DNA from: Limnomonas spitsbergensis
Taxonomy: Eukaryota > Chlorophyta > Chlorophyceae > Chlamydomonadales
DNA: 64,000 nt
Direction: 5' to 3'
NCBI GenBank assembly: GCA_037349105.1
Contig: JAYJMM010000041.1
Span: 558,001-622,000, forward strand
The position numbers and the translations under genes are program-made. This document shows positions 50,837 to 62,300 of the stretch, piece by piece. The notes beneath the pieces were generated by a model, which worked only from the letters and a program-made list of their open reading frames with translations, was not told the origin of the DNA and did no database searches. Every line of letters starts with the position of its first letter. Positions within the stretch are counted from its first letter, which is position 1.

Positions 50837-53077
50837 GGGTTGTGAGGGGGAGGGCCGAGCTGTCGGGGTTGATTGTGTGACGCATGGCTGCGGCTGCCTG
50901 CCCTCATGCTCTGAGATGCTGGCAAGTGCTGAGCCTGCTAATAGCTCAACGTCATGGTGGCTCACCTAGTGCCACGGCCGAACGGGTGGCTTTTTCTATC
51001 CACGCCACAGGGCGTACTTTAATTATTTATAACGTTGGATGTCGCCTTTGAATGAGCAAGCAGGTGTGACAGTGCACAGCGCTGTGAGAGTTGACCCTGT
51101 TCCTATGCCCTGCCATACCTGTCCGACAGTCATGGAAGGCTGTTTCCGGGTATCCTGGGATTCCTTCTATCATTTCCCAGATGTCCTGCCTACCAGTAAT
51201 ACAGGCTAGGGTGTACTGCTTTCGTGCCCAATTGAATCACATGCTGAAGTACCGGTGATGTTTGTGAAGCTTTTACAGTCCAACAGAGCATCACATTTGA
51301 TGCATGGGACATGTGTGCATTAACCGGTGCAGGCACTGGATACGCTAAGACAGCGAGCGTAAACCAGTGACCCCCCGTTGTACAGGATGAAGCTCTTGTG
51401 TGTTTTTCTGGGTGAAAGTTTGGTTCATGAGCGGATGTCCTCCCGGCACATGACGCCATAGTTTACCCATCGTTTCCTTGGGCTTAAGGTTGTGAGCTCT
51501 GTGAATCCGTTGTTTTTCAGCGGGAAGGTTGTTTGAAAAAAAGATACAACCACTGGGCAGCCACCTCAGCCTCTCACTCACACCAACCTTGTCCCTTGAC
51601 CTTCCTAGCTGTCTCAATATTTGCCGACGTGGCTGAGCTTCATTTAAGCCGGGCCCAGAGGTGTAACGTCACTGACTCACAACAACCATGATGACGGAGG
51701 TGAGATCAATATGCCAGCCCAGCCCACGGCACATAATCCAGACGAAAGGTAAGACACGGGAACATCAGCTGGGGCAGTATTTTCACCACCCTTTCAACTG
51801 ATACCTGCACCACCGAATGCTGTGTATTCTCTTCTCACCAAGATGTAATTCCTCGTTTATACCGTAAATGACAAAATCCGGTTGAGTCATTTACTCATTT
51901 AATTTGAAGGTACAGGTTACAACCTCGCACGTTCAAAACAAAAAGACGGGCCTCCCTGGCAGGTTTATGCCACAAGACCGGTCCCACACGCCTTTTTCAT
52001 GGTCTACGAAAACCAGCAGTTGTGAGTTTAGCTTTGAAAGTTATAAACTATAAACGGTTACCAGCACAGTATCTCGCACTGCGTCATTTCAGAATTGGAA
52101 AAGGCGGGCACGGAAAGTGAAATAAATCCGTGTTCCATTATCGTCCCAACTACCAAATTAGAAGCTACAAGCCTAAACTAAACATCCGAAAGGACCTATA
52201 TGCTATATTCAATATCAATACGAGCCCTTCATCCCAAACATCTTAAACCTCCTGTTCACATGACCGCGTCATTATTCAAAATGTCACGATTTGAATACAC
52301 AAAACACTTAAAAATAATCACCACATGCTCCAGCGACCGCTTCACTTGCCTTCAGCTATATGGCCTTCCCATGCTGTATTGAGAAGGAGAGCCAATGACC
52401 TAGAAGCACACAGTGTCAGCTATCCTGTCAAGCCTGAGCTGTAATTCTCCCTTTGGGGGACTGCTGAGAGGCACCACCGGGCCAGTTGGGTCCAAACCAC
52501 GACAGCGGCCCAAGTAACAGGGCAGGACCCACAGGCACAGGCCGGGCCTGGCTGAATCTTAGCTGAGATGTGCAAGAAACAACACAGGTAGCCGCTAAAC
52601 AAAATGAGGAGCGGCAGGCATTAGGGAGCAGATAATTTAGGAAACATCGAGGCGGTACATAAAAATGAGGATGGGTAATTCCCCAGTCTGAGGTCTCTAG
52701 ATTGCAAGGGCCTGGCATTGGCCGGGTCCGGAATATAAAACGAAATGAACAAATAGTGATGATACAAAAGCTGCTGGATTTCAGCTCGTGGACATGATTT
52801 ACTCCAGAATGATGAGGTGATAAAATCGGCAGGAAAGGTTATGTGCGTTGAACAAGAGTGACGGACTATGATGTGCCTCGCAATATCTTTTGACGCCTGC
52901 TCACTTCTCATGGCATCCCATAAACCTCCTGCTCAACTAACCATCCTAAGGCACCCAACACGCTGCTACTGCCATTGTGTTGGGCAGACCGTGCTACTGC
53001 CATTGTGTCGGGCAGGCCGTGCTACTGCCATTGTGTCGGGCAGGCCGTGCTACTGCCATTGTGTCGGGCAGGCCGAT
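50837..53077. repeat. Duplicate of the convergent 3' region (copy B of 44474-46714)
   Basis: Same sequence at an offset of 6363 bp, including the dispersed short element (51619-51673) and the 28-bp x 4 array (52966-53077). The only difference noticed is at 52623. Confidence 0.95.
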
Positions 53078-53353
53078 CTAGTGCCACTGCGTCGTGCTAC
53101 CCGCACCATTGCAGCTCTCCCGCTCCGGCAGGCAGAGGTCCCCTGGCTGCTGCGGCTGCTGCTGCCACATCCCCCCGCCCCAGCCCCCAGCCGGCTGTCC
53201 CCCGGGCGACCCCATGCCACCACTGCCTTGGTGCGTCATGGGGTAGTATGCCTGCTGCATCTGCTGCTGTTGCGCTTCTGACGGGACAGTGTAGCTGTTG
53301 CGGCGGGCGGAACCTGCCTGTGCACTCCGGTCTGCAGCCATGGCGGTGAGCAT
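53078..53353 (-). CDS. Terminal exon of the Gln/Gly/Met-rich protein, copy B (probably the attached one)
   Basis: Identical to 46715-46990. It is the first copy met by minus-strand transcription coming from beyond the right edge. If upstream exons exist beyond 64000, the intron joining them would consist largely of the 28-bp array and would exceed 10.6 kb. The exon starts after CTCTGTTTGCAG. Same caveats on identity and start as for copy A. Confidence 0.55.
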   Translation of the reverse strand: MLTAMAADRSAQAGSARRNSYTVPSEAQQQQMQQAYYPMTHQGSGGMGSPGGQPAGGWGGGMWQQQPQQPGDLCLPERESCNGAGSTTQWH

Positions 53354-53361
53354 CTGCAAAC

Positions 53362-56300
53362 AGAGCGCAAGGTTCAGTGTGTCAGACAAAGTGCGCAGGG
53401 TTCAGTGTGTCAGACAAAGTGCGCAGGGTTCAGTGTGTCAGACAAAGTGCGCAGGGTTCAGTGTGTCAGACAAAGTGCGCAGGGTTCAGTGTGTCAGACA
53501 AAGTGCGCAGGGTTCAGTGTGTCAGACAAAGTGCGCAGGGTTCAGTGTGTCAGACAAAGTGCGCAGGGTTCAGGGTGTCAGACAAAGTGCGCAGGGTTCA
53601 GTGTATCAGACAAAGTGCGCAGGGTTCAGTGTGTCAGACAAAGTGCGCAGGGTTCAGTGTGTCAGACAAAGTGCGCAGGGTTCAGTGTGTCAGACAAAGT
53701 GCGCAGGGTTCAGTGTGTCAGACAAAGTGCGTAGGGTTCAGGGTGTCAGACAAAGTGCGCAGGGTTCAGTGTGTCAGACAAAGTGCGCAGGGTTCAGGGT
53801 GTCAGACAAAGTGCGCAGGGTTCAGGGTGTCAGACAAAGTGCGCAGGGTTCAGGGTGTCGGACAAAGTGCGCAGGGTTCAGGGTGTCAGACAAAGTGCGC
53901 AGGGTTCAGGGTGTCAGACAAAGTGCGCAGGGGTCAGGGTGTCAGACAAAGTGCGTAGGGTTCAGTGTGTCAGACAAAGTGCGCAGGGTTCAGGGTGTCA
54001 GACAAAGTGCGCAGGGTTCAGGGTGTCAGACAAAGTGCGCAGGGTTCAGGGTGTCAGACAAAGTGCGCAGGGTTCAGTGTGTCAGACAAAGTGCGCAGGG
54101 TTCAGTGTGTCAGACAAAGTGCGCAGGGTTCAGTGTGTCAGACAAAGTGCGCAGGGTTCAGTGTGTCAGACAAAGTGCGCAGGGTTCAGTGTGTCAGACA
54201 AAGTGCGCAGGGTTCAGTGTGTCAGACAAAGTGCGCAGGGTTCAGGGTGTCAGACAAAGTGCGCAGGGTTCAGGGTGTCAGACAAAGTGCGCAGGGTTCA
54301 GGGTGTCAGACAAAGTGCGCAGGGTTCAGGGTGTCAGACAAAGTGCGCAGGGTTCAGGGTGTCAGACAAAGTGCGCAAGGTTCAGTGTGTCAGACAAAGT
54401 GCGCAGGGTTCAGGGTGTCAGACAAAGTGCGCAGGGTTCAGTGTGTCAGACAAAGTGCGCAGGGTTCAGTGTGTCAGACAAAGTGCGCAGGGTTCAGGGT
54501 GTCACACAAAGTGCGCAGGGTTCAGGGTGTCAGACAAAGTGCGCAGGGTTCAGGGTGTCAGACAAAGTGCGCAGGGTTCAGGGTGTCAGACAAAGTGCGT
54601 AGGGTTCAGGGTGTCAGACAAAGTGCGCAGGGTTCAGGGTGTCAGACAAAGTGCGCAGGGTTAAGTGTGTCAGACAAAGTGCGCAGGGTTCAGTGTGTCA
54701 GACAAAGTGCGCAGGGTTCAGTGTGTCAGACAAAGTGCGCAGGGTTCAGGGTGTCAGACAAAGTGCGCAGGGTTCAGTGTGTCAGACAAAGTGCGCAGGG
54801 TTCAGGGTGTCAGACAAAGTGCGCAGGGTTTGGTGTGTCAAGCAAAGTGCGCAGGGTCCAGGGTGTCAGACAAAGTGCATAGGGTTCAGTGTGTCAGACA
54901 AAGTGCGCAGGGTTCAGGGTGTCAGACAAAGTGCGCAGGGTTCAGGGTGTCAGACAAACTGCATAGGGTTCAGGGTGTCAGACAAAGTGCGCAGGGTTCA
55001 GGGTGTCAGACAAAGTGCGCAGGGTTCAGGGTGTCAGACAAAGTGCGCAGGGTTCAGGGTGTCAGACAAAGTGCGCAGGGTTCCGTGTGTCAGACAAAGT
55101 GCGCAGGGTTCAGTGTGTCAGACAAAGTGCGCAGGGTTCAGTGTGTCAGACAAAGTGCGCAGGGTTCAGTGTGTCAGACAAAGTGCGCAGGGTTCAGTGT
55201 GTCAGACAAAGTGCGCAGGGTTCAGTGTGTCAGACAAAGTGCGCAGGGTTCAGGGTGTCAGACAAAGTGCGCAGGGTTCAGGGTGTCAGACAAAGTGCGC
55301 AGGGTTCAGGGTGTCAGACAAAGTGCGCAGGGTTCAGTGTGTCAGACAAAGTGCGCAGGGTTCAGGGTGTCAGACAAAGTGCGCAAGGTTCAGTGTGTCA
55401 GACAAAGTGCGCAGGGTTCAGGGTGTCAGACAAAGTGCGCAGGGTTCAGGGTGTCAGACAAAGTGCGCAGGGTTCAGGGTGTCAGACCAAGTGCGCAGGG
55501 TTCAGTGTGTCAGACAAAGTGCGCAAGGTTCAGTGTGTCAGACAAAGTGCGCAGGGTTCAGTGTGTCAGACAAAGTGCGCAGGGTTCAGTGTGTCAGACA
55601 AAGTGCGCAGGGTTCAGTGTGTCAGACAAAGTGCGCAGGGTTCAGGGTGTCAGACAAAGTGCGCAGGGTTAAGTGTGTCAGACAAAGTGCGCAGGGTTCA
55701 GGGTGTCAGACAAAGTGCGCAAGGTTCAGTGTGTCAGACAAAGTGCGCAGGGTTCAGTGTGTCAGACAAAGTGCGCAGGGTTCAGTGTGTCAGACAAAGT
55801 GCGCAGGGTTCAGTGTGTCAGACAAAGTGCGCAGGGTTCAGTGTGTCAGACAAAGTGCGCAGGGTTCAGTGTGTCAGACAAAGTGCGCAGGGTTCAGTGT
55901 GTCAGACAAAGTGCGCAGGGTTCAGGGTGTCAGACAAAGTGCGCAGGGTTCAGTGTGTCAGACAAAGTGCGCAGGGTTCAGTGTGTCAGACAAAGTGCGC
56001 AGGGTTCAGGGTGTCAGACAAAGTGCGCAGGGTTCAGTGTATCAGACAAAGTGCGCAGGGTTCAGGGTGTCAGACAAAGTGCGCAAGGTTCAGTGTGTCA
56101 GACAAAGTGCGCAGGGTTCAGTGTATCAGACAAAGTGCGCAGGGTTCAGTGTGTTAGACAAAGTGCGCAGGGTTCAGGGTGTCAGACAAAGTGCGCAGGG
56201 TTCAGTGTGTCAGACAAAGTGCGCAGGGTTCAGTGTGTCAGACAAAGTGCGCAGGGTTCAGGGTGTCACACAAAGTGCGCAGGGTTCAGGGTGTCAGACA

Positions 56301-59300
56301 AAGTGCGCAGGGTTCAGGGTGTCAGACAAAGTGCGCAGGGTTCAGGGTGTCAGACAAAGTGCGTAGGGTTCAGGGTGTCAGACAAAGTGCGCAGGGTTCA
56401 GGGTGTCAGACAAAGTGCGCAGGGTTAAGTGTGTCAGACAAAGTGCGCAGGGTTCAGGGTGTCAGACAAAGTGCGCAGGGTTCAGTGTGTCAGACAAAGT
56501 GCGCAGGGTTCAGGGTGTCAGACAAAGTGCGCAGGGTTCAGTGTGTCAGACAAAGTGCGCAGGGTTCAGGGTGTCAGACAAAGTGCGCAGGGTTCAGTGT
56601 GTCAGACAAAGTGCGCAGGGTCCAGGGTGTCAGACAAAGTGCATAGGGTTCAGGGTGTCAGACAAAGTGCGCAGGGTTCAGTGTGTCAGACAAAGTGCGC
56701 AGGGTTCAGGGTGTCACACAAAGTGCGCAGGGTTCAGGGTGTCAGACAAAGTGCGCAGGGTTCAGGGTGTCAGACAAAGTGCGCAGGGTTCAGGGTGTCA
56801 GACAAAGTGCGTAGGGTTCAGGGTGTCAGACAAAGTGCGCAGGGTTCAGTGTGTCAGACAAAGTGCGCAGGGTTCAGTGTGTCAGACAAAGTGCGCAGGG
56901 TTCAGGGTGTCAGACAAAGTGCGCAGGGTTCAGTGTGTCAGACAAAGTGCGCAGGGTTCAGGGTGTCAGACAAAGTGCGCAGGGTTCAGTGTGTCAGACA
57001 AAGTGCGCAGGGTTCAGGGTGTCAGACAAAGTGCGCAGGGTTTGGTGTGTCAGACAAAGTGCGCAGGGTCCAGGGTGTCAGACAAAGTGCATAGGGTTCA
57101 GTGTGTCAGACAAAGTGCGCAGGGTTCAGGGTGTCAGACAAAGTGCACAAGTTCAGGGGTCAGACCAAGTGCGCAGGGTTCAGTGTGTCAGACAAAGTGC
57201 GCAAGGTTCAGTAGTGTCAGACAAAGTGCGCAGGGTTTAGTGTGTCAGACAAAGTGCGTAGGGTTTAGTGTGTCAGACAAAGTGCGTAGGGTTCAGGGTG
57301 TCAGACAAAGTGCGCAGGGTTCAGTGTGTCAGACAAAGTGCGCAGGGTTCAGTGTGTCAGACCAAGTGCGCAGGGTTCGGTGTGTCAGTCAAAGTGCGCA
57401 GGGTTCAGTGTATCAGACAAAGTGCGCAGGGTTCAGGGTGTCGGACAAAGTGCGCAGGGTTCAGTGTGTCAGACAAAGTGCGCAGGGTTCAGTGTATCAG
57501 ACAAAGTGCGCAGGGTTCAGTGTGTCAGACAAAGTGCGCAGGGTTCAGGGTGTCAGACAAAGTGCGCAGGGTTCAGGGTGTCAGACAAAGTGCGCAGGGT
57601 TCAGGGTGTCAGACAAAGTGCGTAGGGTTCAGGGTGTCAGACAAAGTGCGCAGAGTTCAGGGTGTCAGACAAAGTGCGCAGGGTTCAGGGTGTCGGACAA
57701 AGTGCGCAGGGTTCAGGGTGTCAGACAAAGTGCGCAGGGTTCAGGGTGTCAGACAAAGTGCGCAGGGTTCAGGGTGTCAGACAAAGTGCGCAGGGTTCAG
57801 GGTGTCAGACAAAGTGCGCAGGGTTCAGTGTGTCAGACAAAGTGCGCAGGGTTCAGTGTGTCAGACAAAGTGCGCAGGGTTCAGGGTGTCAGACAAAGTG
57901 CGCAGGGTTCAGTGTGTCAGACAAAGTGCGCAGGGTTCAGTGTGTCAGACAAAGTGCGCAGGGTTCAGGGTGTCAGACAAAGTGCGCAGGGTTCAGGATG
58001 TCAGACAAAGTGCGCAGGGTTCAGGGTGTCAGACAAAGTGCGCAAGGTTCAGTGTGTCAGACAAAGTGCGCAGGGTTCAGTGTATCAGACAAAGTGCGCA
58101 GGGTTCAGTGTATCAGACAAAGTGCGCAGGGTTCAGGGTGTCAGACAAAGTGCGCAGGGTTCAGTGTGTCAGACAAAGTGCGCAGGGTTCAGTGTGTCAG
58201 ACAAAGTGCGCAGGGTTCAGGGTGTCACACAAAGTGCGCAGGGTTCAGGGTGTCAGACAAAGTGCGCAGGGTTCAGGGTGTCAGACAAAGTGCGCAGGGT
58301 TCAGGGTGTCAGACAAAGTGCGTAGGGTTCAGGGTGTCAGACAAAGTGCGCAGGGTTCAGGGTGTCAGACAAAGTGCGCAGGGTTAAGTGTGTCAGACAA
58401 AGTGCGCAGGGTTCAGGGTGTCAGACAAAGTGCGCAGGGTTCAGTGTGTCAGACAAAGTGCGCAGGGTTCAGGGTGTCAGACAAATTGCGCAGGGTTCAG
58501 TGTGTCAGACAAAGTGCGCAGGGTTCAGGGTGTCAGACAAAGTGCGCAGGGTTTGGTGTGTCAGACAAAGTGCGCAGGGTCCAGGGTGTCAGACAAAGTG
58601 CATAGGGTTCAGGGTGTCAGACAAAGTGCGCAGGGTTCAGTGTGTCAGACAAAGTGCGCAGGGTTCAGGGTGTCACACAAAGTGCGCAGGGTTCAGGGTG
58701 TCAGACAAAGTGCGCAGGGTTCAGGGTGTCAGACAAAGTGCGCAGGGTTCAGGGTGTCAGACAAAGTGCGTAGGGTTCAGGGTGTCAGACAAAGTGCGCA
58801 GGGTTCAGGGTGTCAGACAAAGTGCGCAGGGTTAAGTGTGTCAGACAAAGTGCGCAGGGTTCAGGGTGTCAGACAAAGTGCGCAGGGTTCAGTGTGTCAG
58901 ACAAAGTGCGCAGGGTTCAGGGTGTCAGACAAAGTGCGCAGGGTTCAGTGTGTCAGACAAAGTGCGCAGGGTTCAGGGTGTCAGACAAAGTGCGCAGGGT
59001 TTGGTGTGTCAGACAAAGTGCGCAGGGTCCAGGGTGTCAGACAAAGTGCATAGGGTTCAGTGTGTCAGACAAAGTGCGCAGGGTTCAGGGTGTCAGACAA
59101 AGTGCACAAGGTTCAGGGGTCAGACCAAGTGCGCAGGGTTCAGTGTGTCAGACAAAGTGCGCAAGGTTCAGTAGTGTCAGACAAAGTGCGCAGGGTTTAG
59201 TGTGTCAGACAAAGTGCGTAGGGTTTAGTGTGTCAGACAAAGTGCGTAGGGTTCAGGGTGTCAGACAAAGTGCGCAGGGTTCAGTGTGTCAGACAAAGTG

Positions 59301-62300
59301 CGCAGGGTTCAGTGTGTCAGACCAAGTGCGCAGGGTTCGGTGTGTCAGACAAAGTGCGCAGGGTTCAGTGTATCAGACAAAGTGCGCAGGGTTCAGGGTG
59401 TCGGACAAAGTGCGCAGGGTTCAGTGTGTCAGACAAAGTGCGCAGGGTTCAGTGTATCAGACAAAGTGCGCAGGGTTCAGTGTGTCAGACAAAGTGCGCA
59501 GGGTTCAGGGTGTCAGACAAAGTGCGCAGGGTTCAGGGTGTCAGACAAAGTGCGCAGGGTTCAGGGTGTCAGACAAAGTGCGTAGGGTTCAGGGTGTCAG
59601 ACAAAGTGCGCAGGGTTCAGGGTGTCAGACAAAGTGCGCAGGGTTCAGGGTGTCGGACAAAGTGCGCAGGGTTCAGGGTGTCAGACAAAGTGCGCAGGGT
59701 TCAGGGTGTCAGACAAAGTGCGCAGGGTTCAGGGTGTCAGACAAAGTGCGCAGGGTTCAGTGTGTCAGACAAAGTGCGCAGGGTTCAGGGTGTCAGACAA
59801 AGTGCGCAGGGTTTGGTGTGTCAGACAAAGTGCGCAGGGTCCAGGGTGTCAGACAAAGTGCATAGGGTTCAGTGTGTCACACAAAGTGCGCAGGGTTCAG
59901 GGTGTCAGACAAAGTGCACAAGGTTCAGGGGTCAGACAAAGTGCGCAGGGTTCAGTGTGTCAGACAAAGTGCGCAAGGTTCAGTAGTGTCAGACAAAGTG
60001 CGCAGGGTTCAGTGTGTCAGACAAAGTGCGTAGGGTTTAGTGTGTCAGACAAAGTGCGCAGGGTTCAGGGTGTCAGACAAAGTGCGCAGGGTTCAGGGTG
60101 TCAGACAAAGTGCATAGGGTTCAGGGTGTCAGACAAAGTGCGCAAGGTTCAGTGTGTCAGACAAAGTGCGCAGGGTTCAGGGTGTCAGACAAAGTGCATA
60201 GGGTTCAGGGTGTCAGACAAAGTGCGCAGGGTTCAGTGTGTCAGACAAAGTGCGCAGGGTTCAGGGTGTCAGACAAAGTGCGCAGGGTTAAGTGTGTCAG
60301 ACAAAGTGCACAGGGTTCAGGGTGTCAGACAAAGTGCGCAAGATTCAGGGGTTAGACAAAGTGCGTAGGGTTCAGGGTGTCAGACAAAGTGCGCAGGGTT
60401 CAGGGTGTCAGACAAAGTGCGCAGGGTTAAGTGTGTCAGACAAAGTGCGCAGGGTTCAGTGTGTCAGACAAAGTGCGCAGGGTTCAGTGTGTCAGGCAAA
60501 GTGCGCAGGGTTCAGTGTGTCAGACAAAGTGCGCAGGGTTCAGTGTGTCAGACAAAGTGCGCAGGGTTAAGTGTGTCAGACAAAGTGCACAGGGTTCAGG
60601 GTGTCAGACAAAGTGCGCAAGATTCAGGGGTTAGACAAAGTGCGTAGGGTTCAATGTGTCAGACAAAGTGCGCAGGGTTCAGGGTGTCAGACAAAGTGCG
60701 CAGGGTTAAGTGTGTCAGACAAAGTGCGCAGGGTTCAGTGTGTCAGACAAAGTGCGCAGGGTTCAGTGTGTCAGGCAAAGTGCGCAGGGTTCAGTGTGTC
60801 AGACAAAGTGCGCAGGGTTCAGTGTGTCAGACAAAGTGCGCAGGGTTAAGTGTGTCAGACAAAGTGCGCAGGGTTCAGGGTGTCAGACAAAGTGCGCAGG
60901 GTTAAGTGTGTCAGACAAAGTGCGCAGGGTTCAGGGTGTCAGACAATGTGCGCAGGGTTCAGGGTGTCAGACAAAGTGCGCAGGGTTCAGGGTGTCAGAC
61001 AAAGTGCGCAGGGTCCAGGGTGTCAGACAAAGTGCATAGGGTTCAGTGTGTCAGACAAAGTGCGCAGGGTTCAGGGTGTCAGACAAAGTGCACAAGGTTC
61101 AGGGGTCAGACCAAGTGCGCAGGGTTCAGTGTGTCAGACAAAGTGCGCAAGGTTCAGTAGTGTCAGACAAAGTGCGCAGGGTTTAGTGTGTCAGACAAAG
61201 TGCGTAGGGTTTAGTGTGTCAGACAAAGTGCGTAGGGTTCAGGGTGTCAGACAAAGTGCGCAGGGTTCAGTGTGTCAGACAAAGTGCGCAGGGTTCAGTG
61301 TGTCAGACCAAGTGCGCAGGGTTCGGTGTGTCAGACAAAGTGCGCAGGGTTCAGTGTATCAGACAAAGTGCGCAGGGTTCAGGGTGTCGGACAAAGTGCG
61401 CAGGGTTCAGTGTGTCAGACAAAGTGCGCAGGGTTCAGTGTATCAGACAAAGTGCGCAGGGTTCAGTGTGTCAGACAAAGTGCGCAGGGTTCAGGGTGTC
61501 AGACAAAGTGCGCAGGGTTCAGGGTGTCAGACAAAGTGCGCAGGGTTCAGGGTGTCAGACAAAGTGCGTAGGGTTCAGGGTGTCAGACAAAGTGCGCAGG
61601 GTTCAGGGTGTCAGACAAAGTGCGCAGGGTTCAGGGTGTCGGACAAAGTGCGCAGGGTTCAGGGTGTCAGACAAAGTGCGCAGGGTTCAGGGTGTCAGAC
61701 AAAGTGCGCAGGGTTCAGGGTGTCAGACAAAGTGCGCAGGGTTCAGTGTGTCAGACAAAGTGCGCAGGGTTCAGGGTGTCAGACAAAGTGCGCAGGGTTT
61801 GGTGTGTCAGACAAAGTGCGCAGGGTCCAGGGTGTCAGACAAAGTGCATAGGGTTCAGTGTGTCACACAAAGTGCGCAGGGTTCAGGGTGTCAGACAAAG
61901 TGCACAAGGTTCAGGGGTCAGACAAAGTGCGCAGGGTTCAGGGTGTCAGACAAAGTGCGCAAGGTTCAGTAGTGTCAGACAAAGTGCGCAGGGTTCAGTG
62001 TGTCAGACAAAGTGCGTAGGGTTTAGTGTGTCAGACAAAGTGCGCAGGGTTCAGGGTGTCAGACAAAGTGCGCAGGGTTCAGGGTGTCAGACAAAGTGCA
62101 TAGGGTTCAGGGTGTCAGACAAAGTGCGCAAGGTTCAGTGTGTCAGACAAAGTGCGCAGGGTTCAGGGTGTCAGACAAAGTGCATAGGGTTCAGGGTGTC
62201 AGACAAAGTGCGCAGGGTTCAGTGTGTCAGACAAAGTGCGCAGGGTTCAGGGTGTCAGACAAAGTGCGCAGGGTTAAGTGTGTCAGACAAAGTGCACAGG

